Source: an uncultured Agathobaculum sp. (GTDB taxonomy: Bacteria > Bacillota > Clostridia > Oscillospirales > Butyricicoccaceae). Taken from it: a stretch of 64,000 bases of DNA. Position numbers and translations under genes: made by a program. Under the pieces are notes generated by a model, which was given only the letters and a program-made list of their open reading frames with translations, was not told where the DNA came from and ran no database searches. The stretch spans positions 19,687 through 83,686 of the forward strand of contig NZ_CALWUQ010000001.1 in NCBI RefSeq assembly GCF_944384695.1, written 5' to 3'. Position 1 is the stretch's first letter; each line of letters begins with the position of its first letter. Shown here in pieces: positions 7,440 through 17,138 of this stretch.

Positions 7440-8378
7440 TTAGTTTTCCTTCTGTTTTTCCGATTCGGTTGTCGTCGATTGCGTTTCGCCCGCACCCTTT
7501 TCCGCCGCTTGCGCGGGTTTTTCCGTTTCGGGCTTTGCCTCCGCAGCGGCGGACGCCTGCTGCGCGGGTTCCGCCTTGGGCGGCACATAGAATGCCTTGG
7601 CGACCTTCAGGCGGTTGTACGTTCGCACCAACAGCGCCACTGCCACGATGCAGCTGATTGCCGCGAGCACCTGCGAAACACGCAGCGTGCCGATATACAG
7701 GCTGTCCGTGCGCAGGCCTTCAATCCACGCGCGGCCCAGACCGTACCACGCGACATACAGCAGCGCCATCTCGCCCGGGAATTTGCGCCTTTTCGAGTAA
7801 AAATGCAGCGCGATAAAGCCCACCAGATTCCAGAGCGATTCGTACAAAAAGGTCGGGTGCACGGCCGCTGCGCCGTCAATCGACATGCCCCAGGGCAAAT
7901 CGGTCGGGCCGCCGTGCGCCTCGCCGTTGACGAAATTGCCCCAGCGGCCGATGCACTGGCCAATCAGCAGGCCGAAGGCCGCCAAATCGCACAGACTGGC
8001 AAACGAGAGCTTTTTGATGCGGCTGTACACGTACAGCGCGATGACCACGCCGATGACCGCGCCGTAAATGGCAATGCCGCCGTTCCAGACCGCGACAATC
8101 TCGCCCGGATGCTGACTGTAATACTCCCATTCAAAGGCAACGTAGTAAATGCGCGCGCAGATGATGCCGACCGGCACGCAGATAATCAGGCAGTCCATCA
8201 GATTGTCCGACGTACAGCCAAATTCCTTGACGCGCGCGTTCACATACAGCGCCGCCAGCACAAAGCCGATGCAGATGATGATGCCGTACCAGTAAATATC
8301 CTTACCGAATACGTTCGCGGCAACGCGGCTGACCTGAAAATCCAGTCCGAGCGCCGGGAAAGAAATTGCATGTTCCAT
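7440..8378 (-). CDS. lgt: Prolipoprotein diacylglyceryl transferase Lgt, with C-terminal tail
   Basis: 312 residues. Several membrane helices are present, with the Lgt signature GRWGNFVNGEAHGG around residues 140-155 and the HPTFLYES segment. It transfers diacylglycerol from phosphatidylglycerol to the lipobox cysteine of prolipoproteins. The last 50 or so residues (after about 255) are a hydrophilic Ala/Glu/Lys/Pro/Gln-rich tail that typical Lgt proteins lack, probably disordered and cytoplasmic. The start ATG at 8378 follows AAAGGAAG. Confidence 0.96.
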   Translation of the reverse strand: MEHAISFPALGLDFQVSRVAANVFGKDIYWYGIIICIGFVLAALYVNARVKEFGCTSDNLMDCLIICVPVGIICARIYYVAFEWEYYSQHPGEIVAVWNGGIAIYGAVIGVVIALYVYSRIKKLSFASLCDLAAFGLLIGQCIGRWGNFVNGEAHGGPTDLPWGMSIDGAAAVHPTFLYESLWNLVGFIALHFYSKRRKFPGEMALLYVAWYGLGRAWIEGLRTDSLYIGTLRVSQVLAAISCIVAVALLVRTYNRLKVAKAFYVPPKAEPAQQASAAAEAKPETEKPAQAAEKGAGETQSTTTESEKQKEN

Positions 8379-8409
8379 GATGTTTGCTTCCTTTGCTGTC
8401 AGAAATGAG

Positions 8410-9672
8410 TTACCCGGGCAAAACGACCGACAGGCTCGACCGGTCGCGCTGCGCCCAACGTGCGAATACCGCCTGCACGTCCTGCGGTGCGATGGTATCG
8501 AACAGCGCGGCAAAATCCGCATAATGCTCGCCCGCGAACAGGGACGCGGCCTCCTGCCGTGCATAAGCCTCCGGCACATCCAGCACGCGCAGATGCAGGC
8601 CGTACAGCGCCTTTTTCATGCGCTCGAACAGCGGCTTTTCCACACCCTCATGCGCCAGACGGGCGATTTCCCGCTCAATGGCCGCACGGGCGGCTTCCGG
8701 GTCGCGGCTCTCGCCGCCCAAAAGCGCCATTGCGCCCTCCGGAATCAGTGTATAATCCGTATCAAAATCGCGTCCAATCAAGCGCTTTTCGTACAGCTCC
8801 GCATACAGCGGCGCGGTATCACCGCACAGGATGCGCACCGCCAGCTCGCCCAGCAGCGAGCGGCGCAGGCGGCTTTCGCCCGCTTCCAGCGGCGTATCCT
8901 TAAAGCCCAGCATGAATTGCGGCCGCGACACCGCCATCCGGCGCGTGACCGTCAGCTCGCTGACCGCCTCGCGGCACTCGCCATAGTGCCGCTGCCCAAT
9001 CTCGGGCGCGTCGGCGGGCGAATACTGCGCCGCCATGCGGCAGACCTCGTCAAAATCCGCTGTGCCGCAGACAATCAGCGCCATGTTTTTCGGGCTGTAG
9101 AACGCGCGGTGACAGGTATAGAGCACCTCGGGCGTGATGCGCGCGATGCTCTCAACGCTGCCCGCAATCGGCACGCGCACCGGATGGTTGCGGTACAGGC
9201 CTTCCATCACACCGCAGAACACCTGCCAGCCGGGGGTATCGTCCATCATGCCGATTTCCTGCCCGATGATGCCGCGCTCCTTGGCCACGTTCTCTTCGGT
9301 GAAATACGGCGTAAACACGAATTTCAGCAGGATTTCCAGATTTTCCTCAAACCGCTCGGTGCAGGAAAAGTGGTAAGCCGTCATCGTGTGGCTGGTGAAG
9401 GCGTTGGGGCTGGCTCCTGTGCGCGCAAACTTTTGCAGCGCGTTGCCGTCCTCATCCTCAAACATCTTGTGTTCGAGAAAATGCGCCACCCCTGCGGGCG
9501 TGTCATAGCGCGTGCCCTCGAACGTGAAAGACGCATCCACCGAGCCGAAATTGGTCGCCAGAATGGCAAATGTCTTGCCAAAGCCCTCCTTGGGCAGATA
9601 GCACACGCGCAGACCGTTTTCCAGCGTGCGCTCCTCCGCGCGCTCGCGCAGGGCAGACCAAACCTTGCTCAT
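8410..9672 (-). CDS. yfmH: M16 family zinc peptidase YfmH, EF-P modification-associated
   Basis: 420 residues. The inverted zinc motif HFLEHKMFE (HxxEH) at about residue 65 marks the catalytic M16 (insulinase-like) partner. Database practice names this pair YfmF/YfmH and links it to EF-P 5-aminopentanol modification in Bacillus, where the exact role is unclear. The start ATG at 9672 overlaps the yfmF stop by 4 nt (ATGA), so the two subunits are coupled. Ymf gene names are also used for the same family. Confidence 0.93.
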   Translation of the reverse strand: MSKVWSALRERAEERTLENGLRVCYLPKEGFGKTFAILATNFGSVDASFTFEGTRYDTPAGVAHFLEHKMFEDEDGNALQKFARTGASPNAFTSHTMTAYHFSCTERFEENLEILLKFVFTPYFTEENVAKERGIIGQEIGMMDDTPGWQVFCGVMEGLYRNHPVRVPIAGSVESIARITPEVLYTCHRAFYSPKNMALIVCGTADFDEVCRMAAQYSPADAPEIGQRHYGECREAVSELTVTRRMAVSRPQFMLGFKDTPLEAGESRLRRSLLGELAVRILCGDTAPLYAELYEKRLIGRDFDTDYTLIPEGAMALLGGESRDPEAARAAIEREIARLAHEGVEKPLFERMKKALYGLHLRVLDVPEAYARQEAASLFAGEHYADFAALFDTIAPQDVQAVFARWAQRDRSSLSVVLPG

Positions 9673-10952
9673 CCTGCCGCCCCCTTCATAAAGTAGACCG
9701 TGTCGAGTGCGGTCGCCTGCGCCGCCGCGACGATGCGCGCGCGGTCGACCGTTTTGACCTGTTCGATACGCTCCTCCGCTGATACCATCGTACCCGCGGC
9801 GGCCTGTCCCAGCCAGTAGCGCTCCAGCGTCAGCGGGTCGTCCAGCATGGCGCCCCAATTGGTCGTAAGCGTGCGCCGCGCGCCGTCAATCTCCGCGTCC
9901 GAGATGTCGCCCGCGCGGCAGGCGTCCAGCTGACGCAGGATTTCGTCGCGCGCGACTGTGAATTTATCGTTTTCAATGCCGGAACACACCATCATAATGC
10001 CCTTGGGGGCGATAAACTGCGCGCTTGCGTAATAGCAGAGCGACTGCTTTTCGCGCACGTGCAAAAACAGCTTGGAACTGGTCGAGCCGCCGTACAGTGT
10101 TTGGAACATCCAGTAAGCCGCCGCGTCCCCGCCGGTCAGGCTGGCTCCGCCCGTGCGGAAGCCGAGCGACAGCTTTCCCTGCGTGACCGCTTCCTCCTCG
10201 ATGATTTCGCGCGCGGCCCCCTCCGGCTGCGCGAGCACTTGGGTCTGCGGCAGCACGCCCCCACCGATGCGCGGCTGCGCCAGCGGCGTGTCCGCGAACA
10301 GCTGCCCGACCGTTTCGGGCGCAAGCGGCCCGCAATAAAACAGCTCCAGCTGCGCCTCGTCCAGCGCGCGGCGATAGGCCGCGTACAGCTTTTTCTCGGT
10401 GATTTTCTCGGCCTGCTCCTTGGTGCCGTACACCGGCTGACCGTATGCCTCATCCGCGCACATCAGTTGAATCAGGCGCAGCGGCGCCCACGTGCGCGGG
10501 TCGTTTTTCTGCGCCGCGATGCGGTCGATTAGGTTTTCGCGCTCGCCCGCCGTGTAATCCGGACAGAATACGCCGTCCTGCGTATACGGCTCGCACAGCA
10601 GCTCGGCCAGCAGGCGGATGACGCCCGCGGTCAGGCCGTCCGCGCCCGGCGCGCAGCTTTCGTCGATACAGTCGGACAAAAAGCCCACCGCCAGATGCTC
10701 GCCTTCCTTGCGCACCACCGCTTCGATGCGCGCGCCATACAGCTCGTCCAACGCCGCGCCGATGGCCCGCAGGTCAGGCAAACGGCGGGTGCCGCGCCGC
10801 AGCACATGCGGCAGACAGGCGCGCAGCGCCGCATCCGGCCCGCCCAGCGGCAGCAGCAGCACCGCCCGCAAAACCGCACGCTTGAATTTCGGCGTGGTCA
10901 CACAGGTCAAATTTACCCCTGCGGCCAGCTTTTTCCGCGTCACTTGTTGCAT
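9669..10952 (-). CDS. yfmF: M16 family non-catalytic partner YfmF
   Basis: 427 residues. It has the M16 fold signature SSKLFLHVREKQSLCYY in the C-terminal half but no HxxEH, so it is the inactive half of the YfmF/YfmH pair. The ATG at 10952 is preferred over the one at 10964 because AGGGA lies 6 nt upstream of it. It is first gene of the run yfmF-yfmH-lgt-folD, with a promoter 40-70 nt upstream that is divergent from ylxM-ffh. Confidence 0.92.
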   Translation of the reverse strand: MQQVTRKKLAAGVNLTCVTTPKFKRAVLRAVLLLPLGGPDAALRACLPHVLRRGTRRLPDLRAIGAALDELYGARIEAVVRKEGEHLAVGFLSDCIDESCAPGADGLTAGVIRLLAELLCEPYTQDGVFCPDYTAGERENLIDRIAAQKNDPRTWAPLRLIQLMCADEAYGQPVYGTKEQAEKITEKKLYAAYRRALDEAQLELFYCGPLAPETVGQLFADTPLAQPRIGGGVLPQTQVLAQPEGAAREIIEEEAVTQGKLSLGFRTGGASLTGGDAAAYWMFQTLYGGSTSSKLFLHVREKQSLCYYASAQFIAPKGIMMVCSGIENDKFTVARDEILRQLDACRAGDISDAEIDGARRTLTTNWGAMLDDPLTLERYWLGQAAAGTMVSAEERIEQVKTVDRARIVAAAQATALDTVYFMKGAAG

Positions 10953-10991
10953 GATTTCCCTCATTTCCGGAAAAATTTTTCCATGGGCAAT

Positions 10992-11020
10992 ATTATAGCA
11001 TCATTGGGAGTATGAAGCAA
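10992..11020 (-). promoter_or_regulatory. Promoter of yfmF-yfmH-lgt-folD
   Basis: Minus-strand -35 TTGCTT (11015-11020), 17-nt spacer and -10 TATAAT (10992-10997). Confidence 0.75.
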
Positions 11021-11065
11021 ACGTATATTATGTGAACAAAATCCGTGTTCTCCGCTATTTTTCCC

Positions 11066-11094
11066 TTGACACCACGCCAAATATACGGTAGAAT
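11066..11094 (+). promoter_or_regulatory. Promoter of ylxM-ffh
   Basis: -35 TTGACA (11066-11071), 17-nt spacer and -10 TAGAAT (11089-11094). Confidence 0.85.
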
Positions 11095-11106
11095 AGTCAC
11101 GTTCGA

Positions 11107-11128
11107 TGTAAAGGCGAAACACTTTACA
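11107..11128. promoter_or_regulatory. TGTAAAG-N8-CTTTACA inverted repeat just downstream of the ylxM promoter
   Basis: Perfect 7-bp arms (11107-11113 and 11122-11128) start about 6 nt after the expected transcription start. The position suits an operator. A related TTGTAAA repeat lies before rpsP. The binding protein is unknown. Confidence 0.45.
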
Positions 11129-11148
11129 CTATTCAGGGAGGCCCGCCG

Positions 11149-11520
11149 ATGAAAGGCAAACCGCTCGAAATGAGCCTGCTGTTCGACTTTTACGGCGAGA
11201 CGCTCACGGAAAAACAGCGCGAGCTGTTCGACCTGTATTATAATGAAGACCTTTCGCTGGCCGAGATTGCCGAGCACGCGGGCATCACCCGTCAGGGCGT
11301 GCGCGACAGCATCAAGCGCGCGGAACATGCGCTGCGCGAGATGGAGGAAAAGCTCGGTCTGGTCGCCCGCTACGGCGGCACCGAACGGTGCGCGGAGGAG
11401 CTTTCCCATCAGGTCACATTGCTCTGCGCGCTTAACGCCGACAAACTGCACAGCCGCGAGGCGGAGGACATCCTCTCCCGCATGGCGGCGCTGCTCGAAC
11501 AGCTCAGGCAGGAGGCTTAA
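11149..11520 (+). CDS. ylxM: YlxM family SRP-associated DNA-binding protein
   Basis: 123 residues. A sigma-70-region-4-like helix-turn-helix spans about 18-65 (LTEKQRELFDLYYNEDLSLA, then an AEHAGITRQGVRDSI helix pair), typical of the UPF0122/YlxM family. It sits directly before ffh, ending one base before its start codon, as in most Firmicutes. YlxM is thought to modulate the signal recognition particle pathway. GGGAGG precedes the ATG. Confidence 0.93.
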   Translation: MKGKPLEMSLLFDFYGETLTEKQRELFDLYYNEDLSLAEIAEHAGITRQGVRDSIKRAEHALREMEEKLGLVARYGGTERCAEELSHQVTLLCALNADKLHSREAEDILSRMAALLEQLRQEA

Positions 11521-11521
11521 C

Positions 11522-12883
<1,362 letters not shown>

Positions 12884-12893
12884 CCCCCATTGT

Positions 12894-12911
12894 TTGTAAA
12901 GAAATTTACAA
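12894..12911. promoter_or_regulatory. TTGTAAA-GAAA-TTTACAA inverted repeat between ffh and rpsP
   Basis: A perfect 7-bp inverted repeat with a 4-nt centre lies 10 nt after the ffh stop. As RNA it forms a small weak hairpin, and as DNA it could be an operator or part of an internal promoter (TACAAT at 12907-12912). The half site TGTAAA is shared with the repeat before ylxM. Confidence 0.4.
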
Positions 12912-12947
12912 TAGATCAATTTCTATTTCAGAGGAGGTGAAACATCC

Positions 12948-13190
12948 ATGGTAAAGATCAGACTGCGCCGTCTGGGCGCGAAGAAGGCTCCGTTCTACCG
13001 CATCGTTGTTGCGGATTCCCGTTATCCGCGTGACGGCCGCTTCATCGAAGAGATCGGCACCTATAACCCGCTGACCGACCCGGCTACCGTCAACGTTGAC
13101 GCTGACCGTGCTCAGGAGTGGATCAAGAAGGGCGCTCAGCCGACCGATACGGTCCGCGGCATCCTGAAGAAGGCCGGTGTGCTGAATTGA
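12948..13190 (+). CDS. rpsP: 30S ribosomal protein S16
   Basis: 80 residues, starting [20 protein letters not shown] and containing [12 protein letters not shown], both diagnostic. It binds 16S rRNA early in 30S assembly. A strong AGGAGGTG ribosome-binding site precedes it. It is followed by khpA in the conserved ffh-rpsP-khpA-rimM-trmD order. Confidence 0.98.
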   Translation: MVKIRLRRLGAKKAPFYRIVVADSRYPRDGRFIEEIGTYNPLTDPATVNVDADRAQEWIKKGAQPTDTVRGILKKAGVLN

Positions 13191-13204
13191 GTGAGGCGAA
13201 CGAA

Positions 13205-13435
13205 ATGAAAGAGTTGTTGACCTATATTGTCAAAAATCTGGTTTCCGAGCCGGATGCGATTGCCATCACCGAGGAGATCGACGGCGATAATGTCACCTTT
13301 TCCCTGCGCGTAGCGCCTGGGGACATGGGCCGCGTCATCGGTCGTCACGGCCGCATCGCAAAGGAAATCCGCACACTCATGAAAGCGGCAGGCAATCGCG
13401 AAAACAAGCGTGTAACAGTCGATATCCTTGACTGA
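13205..13435 (+). CDS. khpA: KH-domain RNA-binding protein KhpA
   Basis: 76 residues from the ATG at 13205. A single type-II KH domain has the GxxG loop inside VIGRHGRIAKEIR. In other Firmicutes KhpA pairs with KhpB (Jag) and influences cell elongation and division through RNA binding. The gene lies 14 nt after rpsP, and a terminator follows it. Confidence 0.95.
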   Translation: MKELLTYIVKNLVSEPDAIAITEEIDGDNVTFSLRVAPGDMGRVIGRHGRIAKEIRTLMKAAGNRENKRVTVDILD

Positions 13436-13473
13436 ATCGACGGGAACCCGGTTTCCGGCGAACAACGCCGTAT

Positions 13474-13505
13474 AAAAATCGCCGCAGCGCGGCGATTTTT
13501 TTCTT
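13474..13505 (+). terminator. Terminator after khpA
   Basis: An 11-bp stem (13475-13485 with 13489-13499) and a T-run separate the ffh-rpsP-khpA transcript from rimM-trmD. Confidence 0.85.
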
Positions 13506-13555
13506 ATCCGCGCGCATTTCCGCGCGCCATCCCCCTTGGAAACGGAGGAGGCAAC

Positions 13556-14062
13556 ATGCCCAAACAATTTTTAGAGGCCGGCAAAATCGTCGGCACGCAT
13601 GGCGTGCGCGGCGACCTCAAGGTGCAGAGCTGGTGCGACAGCCCCGAGGTGCTGTGCGACTTTGACACCCTGTATCTGGATGAGAAAACACCCGTGACCG
13701 TGGAAAAGGCGCAAGTGCATAAAAACGTGGTGCTGATGCATCTCAAAGGCATCGACACGGTCGAAGCTGCCGAGGCCCTGCGCGGCCGCGTGCTGCATCT
13801 GGACCGTGCGGACGTGGAGCTGCCGGACGATTTGGTGTTCATTCAGGACATCCTCGGCTTTACCGTGCACGACCGCCGCACAAACCGTGACGTCGGCAAG
13901 CTGCGCGACGTGCTGACCACCAATCCGGCGCACGACATGTATGAAATCAAGACCACCGAGGGCCGTCTGGTCTATGTGCCGGCCGCTAAGCCCTTTTTGC
14001 AGGAAATCGACATGCAGGCAGGCGTGATTTATATCGAGAGCATCGAGGGATTGCTGGAATGA
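13556..14062 (+). CDS. rimM: 16S rRNA processing protein RimM
   Basis: 168 residues. The N-terminal barrel starts GKIVGTHGVRGDLKV, and the C-terminal PRC-barrel holds the YVPAAKPFLQEID segment. RimM assists maturation of the 30S head with S19. GAGGAGG precedes the ATG. The last 4 nt overlap trmD. Confidence 0.96.
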   Translation: MPKQFLEAGKIVGTHGVRGDLKVQSWCDSPEVLCDFDTLYLDEKTPVTVEKAQVHKNVVLMHLKGIDTVEAAEALRGRVLHLDRADVELPDDLVFIQDILGFTVHDRRTNRDVGKLRDVLTTNPAHDMYEIKTTEGRLVYVPAAKPFLQEIDMQAGVIYIESIEGLLE

Positions 14063-14793
14063 AGATAGACATCATGACGCTGTTTCCCGAAATGATTGAC
14101 GCGGTCATGCGGGAGAGCATCATCGGCCGCGCGCAGGAAAAGGGGCTGGTCGAGGTGCGTGCGACCAACATCCGCGACTACGCGCTCGACAAGCACCACA
14201 AGGCGGACGACGCGCCCTATGGCGGCGGCCGCGGGCAGGTCATGCTGGCGGAACCGCTTTACCTGTGCCATGAGGCACTTTGCGCGGGCGCGCATGTGCA
14301 CACGGTGTTCCTGTCCGCGCAGGGGCGGCCGTTTGACCAGCAAAAAGCGCGTGAGCTGCTCGCGCACGAGCATTTCATTCTGGTCTGCGGACATTACGAG
14401 GGCATCGACCAGCGGTTTATCGACACATGCGTGGACGAGGAAATTTCCATCGGTGACTTTGTGCTGACCGGCGGCGAAATCCCCGCAATGGCGGTCGCGG
14501 ACGCGGTGTGCCGCATGGTGCCGGGCGTACTGCCCGATGAACAGGCGTTTACCGCCGAAAGCCACTGGGACGGGCTGCTCGAGCATCCGCAGTACACCCG
14601 CCCCGAGGTCTGGCGCGACCGCGCCGTGCCCGAGGTGCTGCTCTCCGGCCATCACGCCAATATCGAAGCGTGGCGGCGCGAGATGAGCCTGCGCCGCACC
14701 AAAGCCGACCGGCCCGACCTGTACGCGCGCTTTGTCCCACGCGACAAGCAGGACCAAAAAATCCTTGACAAAATCGAAAAGCCGGACGGCTGA
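14059..14793 (+). CDS. trmD: tRNA (guanine-N1-)-methyltransferase TrmD
   Basis: 244 residues, SPOUT fold. MKIDIMTLFPEM, YGGGRGQVML and the SAM-binding knot (VCGHYEGIDQR, then SIGDFVLTGGE) are present. It methylates G37 of tRNAs reading CNN codons and prevents +1 frameshifting. It overlaps rimM (ATGA). The stop codon lies inside the loop of its terminator. Confidence 0.98.
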   Translation: MKIDIMTLFPEMIDAVMRESIIGRAQEKGLVEVRATNIRDYALDKHHKADDAPYGGGRGQVMLAEPLYLCHEALCAGAHVHTVFLSAQGRPFDQQKARELLAHEHFILVCGHYEGIDQRFIDTCVDEEISIGDFVLTGGEIPAMAVADAVCRMVPGVLPDEQAFTAESHWDGLLEHPQYTRPEVWRDRAVPEVLLSGHHANIEAWRREMSLRRTKADRPDLYARFVPRDKQDQKILDKIEKPDG

Positions 14794-14811
14794 ACCGTCC
14801 GGCTTATTATT
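14779..14811 (+). terminator. Terminator after trmD
   Basis: An 11-bp GC-rich stem (14779-14789 with 14795-14805) has the trmD TGA in its loop, followed by a T-rich tract. Confidence 0.8.
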
Positions 14812-14817
14812 TTGCCC

Positions 14818-15759
14818 TTACAGTATGTAGACCTGCGTGGTTTCGTACACCTCGTAGACCTTTTTCAGGGACGCCATTTCCGTACCCGCAAGGCGGCTGC
14901 ACGCGCGCGCGGTCGCCACCGCATAGCGCGCCATCTCGTCAAACTTGAGCTTGTTGTTCATCGAATTGGCAATCGCACCAACCATTGCGTCGCCCGTGCC
15001 GACCGAGCCTTCGTCGTAAATCTTAGGATTGGTGTTGACATACAGCGCCTCGGATTCGTCCTTCGACACCAGCACCGCGCCCTCTTGGCTCATCGAAACG
15101 CACACTGCACGTGCGCCCATATCCAGCATCTTGCGCGCCGAAACCACGACCACCTCGGGGTCAGCGGAGGGCTTGTCGCCCACGGCCTCCGCCAGCTCGA
15201 AGATGTTGGGCTTGACAAAGTCCGGCTCACATTTCAGCGCTTCGAGCAGCAGCTCCCCTTGCGCGTCGATAATCAGCTTGCAGCCGCGCTTTTTGATGAG
15301 CTTGCACAGCTTGCGGTAGTTTTTCAGCGGAAATTCCGGCGGCGTGGAACCTGCCAAAACGAAAATGTTCCCCTCATGCAGGTACATTTCCATGCGGTCG
15401 AGCAGGCGCAGGAAATCTGCGTCCTCGATTTTATTGCCCGGTTCGTTGACCTCGGTGTGCCCGCCCTGCGCGTCGATAATCTGGGTATTGACACGCATCT
15501 GACCCGAAATATCAACAAAATCATGGTGGATATCGCCGGATGTCAGCATATCCTTGACGATACGGCCATTTGTTCCTCCGCAAAAGCCCAGCGCAACACT
15601 GTTGCCGCCGAGCGCCTTGATTGCGCGGGATACATTGATGCCCTTGCCGCCCGGCTCCAGATGGCTGGATACCGCACGATTGAGCTTGCCGACCACAAGC
15701 GGATGCTCAATCCGCAGGGTACGGTCCAGCGCTGCGTTGAGCGTTATCGTGATAATCAT
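14818..15759 (-). CDS. PfkB family sugar-phosphate kinase (1-phosphofructokinase/tagatose-6-phosphate kinase type)
   Basis: 313 residues. The N-terminal PfkB signature PGGKGINVSRAIKALGG and the C-terminal ATP/catalytic signature GSVGTGDAMVGA are present, the latter with the GTGD catalytic Asp where most relatives have GAGD. The start MIITITLNAALDRT resembles FruK/LacC. It phosphorylates fructose-1-phosphate or tagatose-6-phosphate. It stands alone with its own promoter and without PTS or aldolase neighbours, so the true substrate is open. Confidence 0.85.
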   Translation of the reverse strand: MIITITLNAALDRTLRIEHPLVVGKLNRAVSSHLEPGGKGINVSRAIKALGGNSVALGFCGGTNGRIVKDMLTSGDIHHDFVDISGQMRVNTQIIDAQGGHTEVNEPGNKIEDADFLRLLDRMEMYLHEGNIFVLAGSTPPEFPLKNYRKLCKLIKKRGCKLIIDAQGELLLEALKCEPDFVKPNIFELAEAVGDKPSADPEVVVVSARKMLDMGARAVCVSMSQEGAVLVSKDESEALYVNTNPKIYDEGSVGTGDAMVGAIANSMNNKLKFDEMARYAVATARACSRLAGTEMASLKKVYEVYETTQVYIL

Positions 15760-15798
15760 GGGGCGCCCCTCCTGTTGTATATTTTTCTCTCGCTTTTT

Positions 15799-15827
15799 AT
15801 TTTACCGAATCGCGCGCGTAATGTAAA
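15799..15827 (-). promoter_or_regulatory. Promoter of the PfkB kinase
   Basis: Minus-strand -35 TTTACA (15822-15827), 17-nt spacer and -10 TAAAAT (15799-15804). Confidence 0.75.
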
Positions 15828-15870
15828 TGGTTTTTGTAAAGATTCATGCAAAAGCTCTGCGCGCGCCGCC

Positions 15871-16659
15871 TCAAAATCCCATCTGCACCAATTCCTGCAC
15901 AAGCCGCACATAAAAGCCGCGTACATCAAAACCATCGTCCGCCCCCTGTGCGTCGACCAGCTGCTGATGGCTCACGCCCTCGAGCGTGCCGCGATAGCGG
16001 CCCCAGCGGGCGGATTCCGGCGTTACCAGCCCATCGCTGTCGCCGTGCGCGGGGTAAAACAGGCCATGCGTCAGCCGCATTGCGGCGTCCGCGTTGTTTT
16101 TGCCCAGCCGCGCGCCCCAGCTTTGATAGTAAACGCAGTTTGCATCCGGATGCGTGCGGTTAAACGCCTCCAGATAGGCAGGCGTAAGCTGTTCGCCCGC
16201 ACGCAGCGCGTCCGGATTCCGGTCGCCGCTGCGCCGCCACCATGCATCATTACCGCGCGCCCAAACCGCAACGCCCGGCCGCGCACACAGCAGCAGCTCG
16301 GCCACGCGCGAGCCGCGGTTGGGGGTGGACAGCATCGTAAGTGACGCGACATATTTGCCGTATCCCATCGCGGAAATCAGATGGCGCGCTTCCAGCCCGC
16401 CTTTGGAATGCGCAATGATATTGACGCGCTCACAGCCGTACAGATGCAGCATTTTGCGCACGGCTTCGGCCAGCTGCGCCGCGCCGGTTTCAATGCTGCC
16501 CCAAGCGTCCTGCCCGCCGAAGCAGATTTCCGCTCCCCGCGCGCGCAGCATATCGGGCACGCGACCCCACGGCACATACAGCCCGCCGTGCTCGGTCACG
16601 CCCAGACCGTGCGCCAGCAGGATGGGATAGCGGGTCTTGCAGTCCTGTTTGCGGCTCAT
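15871..16659 (-). CDS. Alpha/beta hydrolase, lipase-like
   Basis: 262 residues with no signal peptide. The oxyanion strand ILLAHGLG (about 14-20), nucleophile elbow AHSKGG (Ser at about 85) and late acid and base in HGDSDGLVTP and GVSHQQL form a plausible Ser-Asp-His triad. The resemblance is to triacylglycerol lipases/esterases such as LipA/EstA. It may act on lipids or esters inside the cell, and the substrate is unknown. The start overlaps the rlmH stop by 4 nt (ATGA), so it is the last gene of the walJ-rlmH run. Confidence 0.8.
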   Translation of the reverse strand: MSRKQDCKTRYPILLAHGLGVTEHGGLYVPWGRVPDMLRARGAEICFGGQDAWGSIETGAAQLAEAVRKMLHLYGCERVNIIAHSKGGLEARHLISAMGYGKYVASLTMLSTPNRGSRVAELLLCARPGVAVWARGNDAWWRRSGDRNPDALRAGEQLTPAYLEAFNRTHPDANCVYYQSWGARLGKNNADAAMRLTHGLFYPAHGDSDGLVTPESARWGRYRGTLEGVSHQQLVDAQGADDGFDVRGFYVRLVQELVQMGF

Positions 16660-17138
16660 TTGTGATATTTGCCGCCCGCGGCGATGTTGAGCGCACGGTA
16701 CAGCTGCTCAAGCACCATCACGCGCGCAAGGTGGTGCGGGAAGGTCATCGGCGACATGGAAAGCCGCAGTGCGGCCCGCGCTTTGACTTTATCGGACAGT
16801 CCGCACGACCCGCCAATGACCAGACAAAGCCGGCTTGTACCGCTCACGGTCAGACGGCCGAGATAGTCTGCCAGCTGCTCGGAGGACATTTCCTTGCCCT
16901 CGACGCACAGCGCAATCACCGCCGCGCCCTGCGGGATTTTCTCCGCAATGAGCGCCGCCTCCTTGTCCAGTGCCTGCCGGGTCTCCCCTTCCGAAGGCGT
17001 CTGCGGCAAGCGCTGCTCGGGCAGCTCCACCATCTCTAATTTACAATATGCGCCGAGACGCTTGACATATTCGCGCACAGCGTCCGCCCAAAATTTTTCT
17101 CCGAGCTTGCCCACGCAAATCAGCCGGACAGCGAGCAT
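16656..17138 (-). CDS. rlmH: 23S rRNA pseudouridine-1915 N3-methyltransferase RlmH
   Basis: 160 residues, SPOUT fold. The cofactor knot LVIGGSCGLS and the C-terminal MTFPHHLARVMVLEQLYRA segment with final YHK are diagnostic. It methylates pseudouridine 1915 in helix 69 of 23S rRNA. The walJ-rlmH pairing is common in Firmicutes. The start overlaps the end of walJ by 19 nt. Confidence 0.97.
   Translation of the reverse strand: MLAVRLICVGKLGEKFWADAVREYVKRLGAYCKLEMVELPEQRLPQTPSEGETRQALDKEAALIAEKIPQGAAVIALCVEGKEMSSEQLADYLGRLTVSGTSRLCLVIGGSCGLSDKVKARAALRLSMSPMTFPHHLARVMVLEQLYRALNIAAGGKYHK

Noticed and set aside
14812..16344. 510-codon plus-strand frame opposite the PfkB kinase and hydrolase
   Set aside because: It crosses the kinase promoter and two genes, and has shadow-type composition.
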